The notes under the pieces were generated by a model. It saw only the letters and a program-made list of their open reading frames with translations. It made no database searches and was not told the DNA's origin. 64,000 bases of DNA from Nonomuraea solani (GTDB lineage: Bacteria; Actinomycetota; Actinomycetes; Streptosporangiales; Streptosporangiaceae). This document shows positions 8,779 through 18,204 of the stretch, in pieces; positions within the stretch are counted from its first letter, which is position 1; every line of letters starts with the position of its first letter. The translations under genes and the position numbers were made by a program. The DNA lies in contig NZ_FNVT01000001.1 in NCBI RefSeq assembly GCF_900108335.1, positions 310,001 through 374,000 on the forward strand, given 5' to 3'.

Positions 8779-8892
8779 GCTACCATGGACAACGCCGGGC
8801 CTCGACTTCCCCGACTGCGGCAGAAAATGTCGGTGGCAGGCCGTAGCTTTCACTCGACTGATTCGGACCACGACCCTCCAGGGGGAGTTCCC

Positions 8893-9987
8893 ATGGCTAT
8901 CAACGACCGCGAGAAGGCCCTTGAGACCGCCCTCGCTCAGATCGAGCGGCAATTCGGCAAGGGCTCCGTCATGCGACTGGGCGATGACGCCCGAGCCCCC
9001 ATCGAGGTGATCCCCACAGGGTCGATCTCCCTGGACGTGGCCCTCGGCATCGGCGGCCTGCCGCGTGGGCGCATCGTGGAGATCTACGGCCCGGAGTCCT
9101 CGGGTAAGACCACGATCGCCCTGCACGCGGTGGCCAACGCCCAGCGGGCCGGCGGCATCGCGGCGTTCATCGACGCCGAGCACGCCCTCGACCCCGAATA
9201 CGCCAAGAAGCTCGGGGTCGACACCGACGCCCTGCTGGTCTCCCAGCCCGACACGGGTGAGCAGGCGCTCGAGATCGCCGACATGCTGATCAGGTCCGGC
9301 GCCGTCGACATCATCGTCATCGACTCGGTGGCGGCGCTGGTGCCCAAGGCCGAAATCGAGGGCGAGATGGGCGACAGCCACGTCGGCCTCCAGGCCCGCC
9401 TCATGTCCCAGGCGCTGCGCAAGGTCGCCGGCGCGCTCAGCAGCACCGGCACCACCGCCATCTTCATCAACCAGCTCCGCGAGAAGATCGGCGTCATGTT
9501 CGGCAGCCCCGAGACCACGACCGGTGGTAAGGCGCTGAAGTTCTACGCCTCGGTCCGCCTCGACATCCGCCGCATCGAGACGCTCAAGGACGGCACGGAG
9601 GCGGTCGGCAACCGCACCAGGGTCAAGGTCGTCAAGAACAAGATGGCCCCGCCCTTCCGCGTCGCCGACTTCGACATCCTCTACGGCGTGGGCGTCTCCC
9701 GTGAGGGCGGCCTCATCGACATGGGTGTTGAGCACGGCTTCGTCCGCAAGTCCGGCGCCTGGTACACCTACGAGGGCGACCAGCTCGGCCAGGGCAAGGA
9801 GAACGCCCGCAACTTCCTGAAGAACCACCCCGACATGGCCAACGAGATCGAGAAGAAGATCAAGGACAAGCTGGGCGTGGGCCCGCGCCTCGACGCCCCC
9901 GCCGAAGCCGCCGCCGCCGCGCCGGCCCCGGCTCCCGCGCCCTCGGGTCGTGGCTCCAAGTCCACCCCCAAGCCGGGTGACGTCTGA
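8893..9987 (+). CDS. recA: Recombinase RecA
   Basis: This is a full-length RecA of 364 residues that pairs homologous DNA and triggers LexA self-cleavage. Visible motifs are Walker A GPESSGKT (66-73), the Walker B strand [20 protein letters not shown], loop L1 around [18 protein letters not shown] and the invariant [20 protein letters not shown] loop L2 region. The C-terminus ends in an Ala/Pro-rich tail. The ATG start follows a strong GGGGGAG ribosome site; a longer upstream frame is not needed. A perfect LexA box lies upstream and recX follows 11 bp after the stop, so the two should be co-transcribed. No intein is present, unlike in some mycobacteria. Confidence 0.99.
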   Translation: MAINDREKALETALAQIERQFGKGSVMRLGDDARAPIEVIPTGSISLDVALGIGGLPRGRIVEIYGPESSGKTTIALHAVANAQRAGGIAAFIDAEHALDPEYAKKLGVDTDALLVSQPDTGEQALEIADMLIRSGAVDIIVIDSVAALVPKAEIEGEMGDSHVGLQARLMSQALRKVAGALSSTGTTAIFINQLREKIGVMFGSPETTTGGKALKFYASVRLDIRRIETLKDGTEAVGNRTRVKVVKNKMAPPFRVADFDILYGVGVSREGGLIDMGVEHGFVRKSGAWYTYEGDQLGQGKENARNFLKNHPDMANEIEKKIKDKLGVGPRLDAPAEAAAAAPAPAPAPSGRGSKSTPKPGDV

Positions 9988-9998
9988 TCGATCGCCCT

Positions 9999-11858
9999 AT
10001 GAGCAGCAAGGACCGGCCACCGGCGCCCCACTCGCAAGGCGGGGGCGCCTGGCCCGACTCCACTTCCCCCCGGAGCCGCGACCTGGCTCGTTCGTCCGCT
10101 GACGCCTGGCCGTCGGTGGACGAGTGGCGCGAACAACGCGACCGCCGCCGCACCGAGGAAGCGGCCGCCACGCAACCTTCCGAGGATCGGCCCGACGGCC
10201 CGCCCTCGGAAGCAGACGCGCACCCCGGCGACCCCAACAGCTCTTCACCCGGTACGGCCTCAGCCCACCGAACCGCTGAGGGCTGGGGTGACGGCGCGCA
10301 GGGCGACCCGAGCGGTCGGGGCGCTGAGGGTGGTGACCTTCGCGGTCGGGATGGTCTGAGCGGTGAGGCCGATTCGGGTGGTGAGGCCGGTCTGAGCGAC
10401 CAGGATGGGCCGGGCGGTCGGGGTGATCCGGCCGGTCTGGACGGTCCAAGGGCGCAGGATGGTGTGAGGGCTCAAGGTAGCGCGGAGGACCAAGGCACCG
10501 CAGGGGCTCAGAGCAGCGCGGCGGCTCGGAGCGGTGCTGGGGCTCAGGGCGGCTCGGAGAATCGGAGCGGTGCGGGGGTTCGGGGCGGCGCGGAGAGTCG
10601 GGGCGGCTGGAGCGCTCGCTCGGAGAGCCCGCCCAAGGCGCGGCCCGGGGATGAATGGCACTCCGAGGTGCTGGCCGGAAGCAGTTGGTTCGCGGAGCAG
10701 TCGAGTGATGGCGTGCCGGGTGATGGTGCGCTGGGTGACGGCGGGCAGCGCCGATCCGGCAAGCGGGCCGGGCGTTCCGGCGGTGAGTCTGGGCAGTCCG
10801 GCGGTGGGTTCGGCGGGTCCGGTAGTGGGTTCGGGCAGTTCGGCGAGTCCGACGGGTCTGGCGGTGGGGCTGGGCGGTTTGGGCGAGGTTCCGGGCGGTT
10901 CGGTGAAGGATCCGGGCGGTTCGACGAGGGCTCTGAGCAGTTCGCCGAAGAGGCCGGAGCGCCCGGTTGGTCGGGCGAAGGATCTGGGCCGTTCGGTGGA
11001 GGATCTGGGCCGTTTGGTGAAGGGCTTGGGTCGCCTGGCGGAAAGGCCGGGCGGTCGGGTCGGAAATCTGGGCGGCGCGGTGGAAAGTCCGGGCGGTTCG
11101 GTGGCAGGTCTGGGGCGGGTGCTCGGGATCGGGGCCGGTCAACTGACGGGCCGGATGCCGAGAACTCTGTCGGGTTCGGGCCTGATGGCGAGAGTTCCGC
11201 TGGGTTCGGGTCAGAAACCGGCGGGTCGGCAGGTTTCGGGCTGGGAGCAGCGGATTCACGCGGGTTTGGGTCTTCGATCGGAGGCTCGGCAGGGTCCGGG
11301 TCTGAGGTCGAGGATTCAGGCGGTTTTGGGAGTGATGCCAAGAAGTCGGCCGGTTCGGGGTCTCGTAGTGATCCGGAGGCTGCGGCTCGGGCCATCTGCC
11401 TGCGGCTGCTCACCATGGCGCCCAAGACGCGTGCCCAGCTCGCCGAGGCGCTGCGCAAGCGGGATGTGCCGGACGAGGCCGCCGAGGCGGTGCTCAGCCG
11501 GTTCTCCGAGCTGGGGCTGATCAACGACGAGGCGTTCGCGGCGGCCTGGGTCGACTCCCGGCACCACGGCCGGGGGCTGGCCAAGCGTGCTCTGGCGGCC
11601 GAGCTGCGCCATCGAGGTGTGGACAGCGACACGGTCAACGAAGCAGTCGAGCGGCTGGATCCTGATCAGGAGGCGGAGACGGCCCGGCGGTTGGTGGAGC
11701 GCAAGCTCGCCTCCACCCGATCCCTCGACCCGCAGACCCGTACGCGGCGGCTGGCGGGGATGCTCGCCCGTAAGGGATACCCCTCTGGCCTGGCTTTCCG
11801 CGTTATTCGGGAGGCTCTCGAACAGGAGGGCATCGAGATGGAGGACGACTTCCCGTAA
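9999..11858 (+). CDS. recX: RecX regulatory protein with a very long low-complexity N-terminal extension
   Basis: RecX binds RecA filaments and limits recombinase activity. The RecX domain is confined to about residues 456-619: ARAICLRLLTMAPKTRAQL, then the family signature GLINDEAFAAAWVDSRHHGR, followed by LAAELRHRGVD and the third helical repeat RRLAGMLARKGY. This part has the normal size of a whole RecX. The preceding 455 residues are Gly/Ser/Arg/Asp-rich and repetitive, with 7-residue units such as GSGRFGE and 11-12-residue units ending in GFG. The frame stays open throughout. The ATG at 9999 lacks a strong ribosome site, so translation may rely on coupling to recA. A shorter start inside the extension is possible. 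Confidence 0.88.
   Translation: MSSKDRPPAPHSQGGGAWPDSTSPRSRDLARSSADAWPSVDEWREQRDRRRTEEAAATQPSEDRPDGPPSEADAHPGDPNSSSPGTASAHRTAEGWGDGAQGDPSGRGAEGGDLRGRDGLSGEADSGGEAGLSDQDGPGGRGDPAGLDGPRAQDGVRAQGSAEDQGTAGAQSSAAARSGAGAQGGSENRSGAGVRGGAESRGGWSARSESPPKARPGDEWHSEVLAGSSWFAEQSSDGVPGDGALGDGGQRRSGKRAGRSGGESGQSGGGFGGSGSGFGQFGESDGSGGGAGRFGRGSGRFGEGSGRFDEGSEQFAEEAGAPGWSGEGSGPFGGGSGPFGEGLGSPGGKAGRSGRKSGRRGGKSGRFGGRSGAGARDRGRSTDGPDAENSVGFGPDGESSAGFGSETGGSAGFGLGAADSRGFGSSIGGSAGSGSEVEDSGGFGSDAKKSAGSGSRSDPEAAARAICLRLLTMAPKTRAQLAEALRKRDVPDEAAEAVLSRFSELGLINDEAFAAAWVDSRHHGRGLAKRALAAELRHRGVDSDTVNEAVERLDPDQEAETARRLVERKLASTRSLDPQTRTRRLAGMLARKGYPSGLAFRVIREALEQEGIEMEDDFP
10740..11360 (+). repeat. Coding low-complexity repeats inside recX
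   Basis: About 620 bp encode degenerate Gly/Ser/Phe repeats with 21-bp periods (GSGRFGE, GSGRFDE, GSEQFAE, and so on) and then periods of about 33-36 bp (SSAGFGSETGG, GSAGFGLGAAD). All units keep the reading frame, which suggests in-frame slippage expansion. Confidence 0.8.
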
Positions 11859-11889
11859 GCGCCCCTTCCCGTCCCTCGGGTTTGCTTGA

Positions 11890-12290
11890 GCGGCCTTCAA
11901 CCCAGCTACCTGAACCCGCCGCCCGGCCACCTGAGCAGCCCTCCGCCGACTCCCTGGGCGGCCTTTGGTCGGGTGCGTGAGTGGTGGTCAGCTTGGCCAT
12001 CTGAGTGATCCACCGCCCGACTGCCTGAGTGGCCTTCCAGTCGGCTGGCTTGGCAGCTCTCGGCCGGCTGCCTGTGACCTTCGGCCCGGCTCCCTGGGCG
12101 GGCCTCGGTCGGGTGCTTGAGCGGGCTTCGACCCGGTTGTCTGAGCGACCTCTCGATCGTTACCTGAAGGGCCGTCCGTCCGGCTGGGTGGCCTTCAGTC
12201 CGACTGCCTGTGGTCCTCTGTCTGGCTGGCTTCCGGCTGCCTGTGGTTCTCCGCTCGGTTGCTTGGGTGGCCTTCAGTCGGTTGCCTGCT
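11890..12290. repeat. Non-coding array of degenerate 24-bp repeats between recX and rny
   Basis: About 17 diverged copies of a unit near GTGGCCTTCAGTCCGGCTGC plus CTGA run head to tail, for example around 11890, 12013 and 12270. The spacing is 21-24 bp. No spacer-repeat alternation is seen, so it is not CRISPR. The whole recX-rny gap (11859-12741, 883 bp) has no convincing gene; open frames on both strands are translations of the repeats. The rest, 12290-12741, holds only ordinary GC-rich sequence and the rny upstream region. Confidence 0.7.
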
Positions 12291-12741
12291 CCTCGCTCGG
12301 GTTGATGGTTTTGGCCCGCGACTCTGGGTTCGCCTGTGTTGTTGGCCTGAGGTGGGGCTTGGTCAGCCGGTCGTTGGCTGGCTCTGAGTGGGGCAATTCG
12401 GGCTGTAATGGGGTTTATCGGGCTGAATGTGGAGATGCAAGCCTGTAAGACACGCTTGATGACGCGTTTGCTTGCTCGTGACCTGTTCGACGCATAACCT
12501 CGACGGCAGTGAGGAGTTACTCCGCGCAGCGCGGATTGCCATACCGGTGAACGACGGACGAACGAGCTTGGTCGAGCGAGGCAGGCGAGGTGTCGGCTTT
12601 CCCAGTCGACGCCCAATCAGTCTTGGCTTGACATCGATCGCGGGCAGGACGCCGACCGGGCTTTCCGTGGCGCGCTTGTGACCCCTCCCGTTTTGTGGCC
12701 GCGTTATGAGATCTTGACGACGCGAGGAGGGCGGGGCGCAC

Positions 12742-14361
12742 ATGGGGCCGCTTGTCGTGGTGCTGATGGTGGCGGTGCTCGTGCTCGCGTTCGGCATGAT
12801 CGTCGCGCTCCTCGTCGTCATACGGCGCACCTCGGGCTCCCTTCCCCGCGTCGGTGCCAAGCCGAGCGCCGAGCAGGTGCAGGCCGTACACGAAGAGCTT
12901 GAGCAGGCTCGTGACGAGGCGCGGGAGATCCGGCACAAGGCGGAGACCGACGCCGACGAGATTCTGCGCAGGTCCGAGGCGGCCGCCGAGAGCGCCGCGC
13001 AGATGCGGCGGGAGGTCGAGGAGGAGAGTCGGATCCTCAAGACCGAGCTCAAGGAGCTGCGGACGGATCTTGAGCGCCGGGAGGCCCGGCTGGCCGAGCG
13101 GGAGCAGCGGCTGGACGAGGAGGCCAGGCGGCAGTCCGAGCGCGACAGGAAGCTGGGCGAGACCGAGGTCGAGCTGGCCGACCGCAGGGAAGAGCTGCTC
13201 CAGGTCGAGGAGGAGCGGCGGGTCATCCTGGAACGGGTCGCCGGGCTCACCGGCGACCAGGCCAAGGCCGAACTGGTCAAGGACATCGAGAACCAGGCCA
13301 AGCGCGAGGCCGCGCTGATCGTCAGGGAGATCGAGGGGGACGCCCGCAAGGAGGGCGAGAAGCGGGCCACGAAGATCGTGACGCTGGCCGTGCAGCGGGT
13401 GGCGGCCGAGCAGACTGCCGAGTCTGTCGTCAGTGTTCTGCATCTGCCCGGCGACGAGATGAAGGGCCGCATCATCGGGCGCGAGGGGCGCAACATCCGT
13501 GCCTTCGAGTCCACCACCGGCGTGAACCTGATCATCGATGACACGCCGGAAGCGGTGCTGCTGTCCTGTTTCGACCCGGTCCGGAGGGAGACGGCGCGGC
13601 TCACGCTGGAGAAGCTGGTGCTCGACGGCCGCATCCATCCGCAGCGCATCGAGGAGGCGCACGACCGCAGCCGCCAGGAGGTACAGGACCTGTGCGCGCG
13701 GGCCGGTGAGGACGCCCTGGTCGAGCTGGGCATCACCGACATGCACCCGGAGCTGACGCTGCTGCTCGGGCAACTGCGCTACCGGACCTCGTACGGACAG
13801 AACGTGCTCAAGCACCTCATCGAGTCGGCTCACATCGCGGGCATCATGGCCGCCGAGCTGAAGATGAACCAGCCGCTGATGAAGCGCTGCGCCCTGCTCC
13901 ACGACATCGGCAAGGCCCTGACGCACGAGGTCGAGGGCAGCCACGCGCTGATCGGGGCCGAGATCGCCCGCCGCTACGGCGAGGAGGAGGACGTGGTGCA
14001 CGCCATCGAGGCGCACCACAACGAGGTCGAGGTCCGTACGGTCGAGGCGGTGCTCACGCAGGCCGCCGACGCGATCAGCGGCAGCCGCCCGGGGGCGCGG
14101 AGAGAGTCGCTGGAGGCGTACGTCAAGCGGTTGGAGCGGCTGGAGGAGATCGCGCAGTCGTACGACGGCGTGGAGAAGGTCTTCGCCATGCAGGCCGGGC
14201 GGGAGATCCGGGTCATGGTCAAGCCGGACGCGATCGACGACATCCAGGCCCAGGTGATCGCTCGCGACGTGGCCAAGCAGGTCGAGGAGGAGCTCACCTA
14301 TCCCGGGCAGATCCGGATCACCGTGGTGCGGGAGTCGCGGGCCACGGAGTTCGCCCGGTAA
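12742..14361 (+). CDS. rny: Ribonuclease Y
   Basis: RNase Y is a membrane-tethered endoribonuclease that starts mRNA decay. This 539-residue protein has the full architecture: one N-terminal membrane helix (3-27), a long charged coiled coil (about 42-215), a KH RNA-binding domain with GRIIGREGRNIRAFE (242-256), and an HD catalytic domain with LLHDIGKALTHE (385-396) and the later HH pair at 425-426. The ATG follows a GGAGGGCGGGG region. The length is normal for the family. It stands apart from recX, separated by a repeat-filled gap, and so probably has its own promoter. Confidence 0.97.
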   Translation: MGPLVVVLMVAVLVLAFGMIVALLVVIRRTSGSLPRVGAKPSAEQVQAVHEELEQARDEAREIRHKAETDADEILRRSEAAAESAAQMRREVEEESRILKTELKELRTDLERREARLAEREQRLDEEARRQSERDRKLGETEVELADRREELLQVEEERRVILERVAGLTGDQAKAELVKDIENQAKREAALIVREIEGDARKEGEKRATKIVTLAVQRVAAEQTAESVVSVLHLPGDEMKGRIIGREGRNIRAFESTTGVNLIIDDTPEAVLLSCFDPVRRETARLTLEKLVLDGRIHPQRIEEAHDRSRQEVQDLCARAGEDALVELGITDMHPELTLLLGQLRYRTSYGQNVLKHLIESAHIAGIMAAELKMNQPLMKRCALLHDIGKALTHEVEGSHALIGAEIARRYGEEEDVVHAIEAHHNEVEVRTVEAVLTQAADAISGSRPGARRESLEAYVKRLERLEEIAQSYDGVEKVFAMQAGREIRVMVKPDAIDDIQAQVIARDVAKQVEEELTYPGQIRITVVRESRATEFAR

Positions 14362-14369
14362 CGCCGGCA

Positions 14370-16325
14370 TCATCCGAAGAGCTGCTGGTAGAAGGCCAGT
14401 TCGGCGGCCAGGGCGGCGGCGCGGGTCTCGGTACGCCGGAATCCGTGCGACTCGCCCTCGAAGGCCAGGTACGTGCACGGCACCCCGCGTTCGGACAGCG
14501 CGTCGGCGAAGGCCGCGGACTGTTCGGGGGGCACCACGGGATCTTCGAGGCCCTGCAGGAGCAGCATGGGGCACGACACGCCGTCCACGAGGGCCAGAGG
14601 CTCGCGGGTGGCGTACACCTGCGGATCTTCCGGCCCCACCAGCCACTCCACGTACCGGGACTCGAAGTCATGGGTGTGGGCGACGAGTGGGGCGAGCGCG
14701 CTGACGCCGTAGTAGGAGACGCCGCCGGCGAACACGTCGGAGCGGCAGCAGGCCGCCATCACCGTCCAGCCGCCCGCGCTGCCGCCGCGTACCGCGATCC
14801 TGGTGGGGTCGGCCAGGCCCTCGGCGGCCAGCCAGCGGGCGGCGGCGATCGTGTCCGCGACGTCCACCAGGCCCCATCGGCCCTTCAACCGGTCCCGGTA
14901 GACCCTGCCGTAACCGGTCGAACCGCCGTAGTTGACGTCGAGGACGCCGATGCCGCGCGAGGTCAGGAACGCCTTCTCCAGGTCGAGCGCGGTGTCGGCG
15001 TGCGCGGTCGGGCCGCCGTGCACGAACACGACATAAGGAGGTGTCGGTGTTTCGTCGGTGGCGGCCGGGCTCCGGGGTGGGTAGAGGAAGGCGTGCACCT
15101 GCTGCCGGCCGACCGGCACCGTCACGGCCTGGGGGAGGGGGAGGTAGGCGGGGTCGGGCGGAGTGCGGAGGTCGCGCCTGAGAACGAGGCCCCCATCCCG
15201 AACATCGGTGGGCTCCCTGCCCGTGTGGACGGTGACGACCGAGCGGGGGATGGTGGCGGCGTACCCGATGCCGGTGACGGTCGTGCCGTCGGTGGTCAGG
15301 GTCGTGTCCCATCCCGTGTGGGGCAGGTCGAGGTCCGTCAGCTCGCCTGACGTGGGGTCCAGTATGCCCAGGCGCAGGTCGCCGCGGCCATGCAGGACCG
15401 CGATCCGGCCGTCGGCGAGCACGGTGTACGGTGTTCCGCCCAGGCGCCACGGGGGCAGCGTGAACTCCTCCTCGGCCGGGTACACCGCTCGCGGCCCGTC
15501 GCCGTGCAGGCCGATCTCGTACAGGTTCCACCAGCCGGAGGAGTCGGAGATCAGGTAGAGGTGGGAGTCGTCTTTCCAGGAAGGGGCCAGCACGGATTCG
15601 GCCGGGCCGCCGGCGACCGTCCATGGGTCGCCGCCCGTGAGCGGGGTGACGCGTAGTTCGGTGCCGTCCCAGGGCATGCGCGGGTGGTTCCAGCAGACAT
15701 AGGCCAGATGTCGCCCGTCGGGCGATATTTCGGGTGAAGCGTAGAAGTCGCAGCCGGTGACCCATTCGCGGATCTCGCCCGAGCCCGGTGGAGTCGAGCC
15801 GCCGTCCAGCGGAGCCGAGCCTCCGTCGAGCGGAGTCGGGACGCCGTCCTGTGGAGCCGGGTTCCCGTCCAGTGGGGTCGGGTCTCTGTTCAGTGGGATC
15901 GAGACGATGGCTCGGGTGACCTTGCCGTCCTCTGTGTGGCGTTCGCGTACGCACCACACCTGCCCATCACGTACGAGCAGGTCGGCATAGCGATCACCCT
16001 CGGGCGTAAGGGGTTTCGGCTCGCCGTTTTCCGGCAGGAGGTAGAGGCGCTGGTCCTTCAGGTTGGCGAAGACGACCTCGCCCGAAGGGGTCACCGCGTA
16101 CGGTTTGCCACCGTACTCGTGTACCCGCGTACGAGCGCACCAAGGCGCCGGCAGCAGGTCACGGTGGGTGCCGTCGGCGGTGCGGCACACGATCGTGGTG
16201 CGCCCGCCCTCGCCGGGACGGTCCTCGGTCCACCACACCCGGCCATGAGCGGCCGTGGGCCAGCCGGGGCGCACGCCAGAACCGGCCACGTCTCTGGTCG
16301 TAATGGGGGAGGGCCAGAAAGGCAT
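14370..16325 (-). CDS. S9 family (prolyl oligopeptidase-like) serine peptidase
   Basis: The protein has 651 residues: an N-terminal beta-propeller (about 1-370) and a C-terminal alpha/beta-hydrolase domain. The nucleophile motif is GGSAGGW (Ser about 514), with the acid in LEDPVVPPE (about 593) and the histidine in GESHGF (about 626). No signal peptide is seen, so it is probably cytoplasmic and cleaves short peptides. I chose the ATG at 16325 because AGGA lies 8 bases upstream; two earlier in-frame ATGs at 16334 and 16373 exist. Residues about 144-182 are a run of seven- to eight-residue repeats (PTPLDGN, PAPQDGV and similar), an insertion in the propeller. It follows the gluB paralogue by 51 bp and may share its transcript. 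Confidence 0.92.
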   Translation of the reverse strand: MPFWPSPITTRDVAGSGVRPGWPTAAHGRVWWTEDRPGEGGRTTIVCRTADGTHRDLLPAPWCARTRVHEYGGKPYAVTPSGEVVFANLKDQRLYLLPENGEPKPLTPEGDRYADLLVRDGQVWCVRERHTEDGKVTRAIVSIPLNRDPTPLDGNPAPQDGVPTPLDGGSAPLDGGSTPPGSGEIREWVTGCDFYASPEISPDGRHLAYVCWNHPRMPWDGTELRVTPLTGGDPWTVAGGPAESVLAPSWKDDSHLYLISDSSGWWNLYEIGLHGDGPRAVYPAEEEFTLPPWRLGGTPYTVLADGRIAVLHGRGDLRLGILDPTSGELTDLDLPHTGWDTTLTTDGTTVTGIGYAATIPRSVVTVHTGREPTDVRDGGLVLRRDLRTPPDPAYLPLPQAVTVPVGRQQVHAFLYPPRSPAATDETPTPPYVVFVHGGPTAHADTALDLEKAFLTSRGIGVLDVNYGGSTGYGRVYRDRLKGRWGLVDVADTIAAARWLAAEGLADPTRIAVRGGSAGGWTVMAACCRSDVFAGGVSYYGVSALAPLVAHTHDFESRYVEWLVGPEDPQVYATREPLALVDGVSCPMLLLQGLEDPVVPPEQSAAFADALSERGVPCTYLAFEGESHGFRRTETRAAALAAELAFYQQLFG

Positions 16326-16376
16326 ACCCCGCATCCTGCCGGAAGATCGCCGGGCATGCGGGGCGGTCTCCACAGT

Positions 16377-17222
16377 TCAGGGGCATCCCTCGGCGCGCGG
16401 CAGAGAGGAGGGCAGGTCGAGCCCCGTCCGGCCGAACCATTTGTGCAGCAGCCGCGAGGCCGTCCCGTCCCGCCACATCTCGGCGATCGCCCTGTTCACG
16501 GCCTCGCAGGTGGCGGTGTCGCCCTTCTTGAGCCCGACGCCCCATTTCTCGTTGGTGATGGGGTCGTTCAGCAGCCGGAACCTGCCGGGCTCCTGCTCGG
16601 CGAACCCGGCCAGGAGCAGGTTCTCGGTGCTCACCGCGTCAAGCTGGCCGGCGGCGAGCTTGCGTACACAGTCGGAGTAGTTGCCGGCCGGCACCAGCTC
16701 GGCCGGCAGGCCCAGGCGGCCGTCCGGCGGCGGTTCCACGATGCGCCGGTAGGAGTTCGAGCCCTCCGCCAGGCAGATGCGCTTGCCCCGGAGATCGTTC
16801 ACCTTCTTGATGCTCGTGTCGTCGGCGCGGACCATCGTGTCCTGCTGGACGATCACGTACGGGCCGCCGAACGTCACCTTGGGCCTGCGGGCCTCGGTGA
16901 TGGTGTAGGAGGCCACGATCATGTCCACGGTGCCGTTCTGGAGCAGCGCCTCGCGGGTGGACGACGGCGACTCGCGCCAGGTGATCCGTACGGGCGTGTC
17001 GCCGGCCAGATTCTTGACGATGTAACGGGCGACGTCGGTGTCGAACCCCTGGGGCTCGCCGGGGCCGGTCTTCAGGCCCAGGCTCGGCTGGTCCCATTTG
17101 GTGCCGACGGCGACCGTACCGGAATTGCGGATCTTGTCCACGACGGTCGTGTACGAACCCCCACCGCCGCACGCGCAAAGGCCCACGGCCAGGGCCACGA
17201 GAGGGAACGCCGCACCACGCAT
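16377..17222 (-). CDS. Glutamate-type ABC transporter substrate-binding lipoprotein, second paralogue
   Basis: This 281-residue family 3 solute-binding protein has a signal peptide ending in the lipobox LCAC, so it is a membrane-anchored lipoprotein. The core carries VAVGTKWDQPSLGLK, TWRESPSSTREALLQNG and VTFGGPYVI, all matching the GluB paralogue at 18928. Diverged positions include a C-terminus RAEGCP. It lies 106 bp after gluD, separated by a strong hairpin, and has no permease or ATPase of its own nearby, so it probably delivers a related substrate to the GluCD permease. Confidence 0.93.
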   Translation of the reverse strand: MRGAAFPLVALAVGLCACGGGGSYTTVVDKIRNSGTVAVGTKWDQPSLGLKTGPGEPQGFDTDVARYIVKNLAGDTPVRITWRESPSSTREALLQNGTVDMIVASYTITEARRPKVTFGGPYVIVQQDTMVRADDTSIKKVNDLRGKRICLAEGSNSYRRIVEPPPDGRLGLPAELVPAGNYSDCVRKLAAGQLDAVSTENLLLAGFAEQEPGRFRLLNDPITNEKWGVGLKKGDTATCEAVNRAIAEMWRDGTASRLLHKWFGRTGLDLPSSLPRAEGCP

Positions 17223-17292
17223 ACGACATCAGTAACCCGCGCGAGCCGGTGTCAGCCCGGCTCCACCGCGGACGTGGGACATTCTTGAAGAT

Positions 17293-17327
17293 CTCTGGGC
17301 GGCGGGCAGGACACCCGCCGCCCAGAG
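17293..17327 (-). terminator. Hairpin after gluD
   Basis: A perfect 14-bp stem CTCTGGGCGGCGGG / CCCGCCGCCCAGAG with a 7-base loop lies one base beyond the gluD stop. No strong U-tract follows on the minus strand, so it may act as an attenuator or 3' stabiliser before the second gluB gene rather than a full terminator. Confidence 0.7.
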
Positions 17328-17328
17328 G

Positions 17329-18204
17329 TCACGCGCCCTTACCCAAGTCCACGCCGACCGAGTCGGGCGGGGCGACCGGGGGCGCGCTCGTCTTGCGGCT
17401 GCGCCTGCTGCGCCGTTCCAGCCAGTTGGCCAGGTAGCTGAGCGCCATGTTGAGCGCCACGTAGATGATGCCGATGACGATCGCCGCCGGGATCAGCGCG
17501 CCGAAGTGAGCGGCAGGCAGGATCTTGAACCCGGTGTTGAGCAGGTCGACGTAGGCGATGATGTAGCCCAGCGCCGTGTCCTTCAGCAGCACCACGAGCT
17601 GACTGACGATGGCCGGCATCATGGCCGTGACGGCCTGGGGCAGCAGCACCAGGCGCATGACCTGGTTCTTGCGCATGCCCACGGCGAACGCGGCCTCCGA
17701 CTGGCCCCTCGGCACGGCGTGCACGCCGGCCCGGATGACCTCGGCGAGCACCGACCCGTTGTAGAGCATCAGGCCGACGACCAGCGCGATGAAGGTGTAG
17801 TCGCCGCTGCCTCCCAGCGTCGGCAGCAGGTAGAAGATGAAGAAGATCAGCAGCAGCAGCGGGATGGCACGGAAGACCTCCACCACCACGCCGGCCGGGA
17901 TCCGGATCCAGCGATGGTCGGAGAGCCTGGCCAGGCCGAAGATCGCGCCGAAGAGCAGCGCGAGCACCGCGGCCACCGCGGCCGCCTGCAAGGTGCCGAT
18001 CAGACCCGGGATGATGGAGTAATTCCAGGTGTCGGCCAGCAGGAACGGTTCCCAGAACTTCGGGTTCCACTGGCCCTTGGCGTCGAAGCCGACGTAGACG
18101 CCGTACAGGACGGCGGCCACCGCGAGGAGGCTGAGGACCGTGAGCAGGTGGTTGCGCACGCGGGCGCGCGGCCCCGGCACGTCGAACAGGACGTTCGTGC
18201 TCAT
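17329..18204 (-). CDS. gluD: Glutamate ABC transporter permease GluD
   Basis: The 291-residue inner-membrane permease has an N-terminal membrane segment (about 18-38), a loop, then the His/Glu/Gln/Arg/opine-type permease core beginning SIIPGLIGTLQAAAVAAVLALLFG. The EAA loop region reads PRGQSEAAFAVGMRKNQVMRLVLLPQAV. The C-terminus is basic (RRSRRSRK) and ends in a Pro-rich tail. Its ATG overlaps the gluC stop by 4 bp, which indicates translational coupling. Together with GluC it should form the heterodimeric membrane channel of the gluABCD uptake system. Confidence 0.95.
   Translation of the reverse strand: MSTNVLFDVPGPRARVRNHLLTVLSLLAVAAVLYGVYVGFDAKGQWNPKFWEPFLLADTWNYSIIPGLIGTLQAAAVAAVLALLFGAIFGLARLSDHRWIRIPAGVVVEVFRAIPLLLLIFFIFYLLPTLGGSGDYTFIALVVGLMLYNGSVLAEVIRAGVHAVPRGQSEAAFAVGMRKNQVMRLVLLPQAVTAMMPAIVSQLVVLLKDTALGYIIAYVDLLNTGFKILPAAHFGALIPAAIVIGIIYVALNMALSYLANWLERRSRRSRKTSAPPVAPPDSVGVDLGKGA

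Noticed and set aside
11890-12290. CRISPR array
   Set aside because: Repeats are degenerate and contiguous with no unique spacers, and no cas genes are present.
12029-12448. 139-residue plus-strand open frame in the same gap
   Set aside because: It is also repeat-derived; start and composition are not convincing.
11906-12616. 236-residue minus-strand open frame between recX and rny
   Set aside because: Most of it is a translation of the 24-bp repeats; there is no ribosome site and no recognisable domain.
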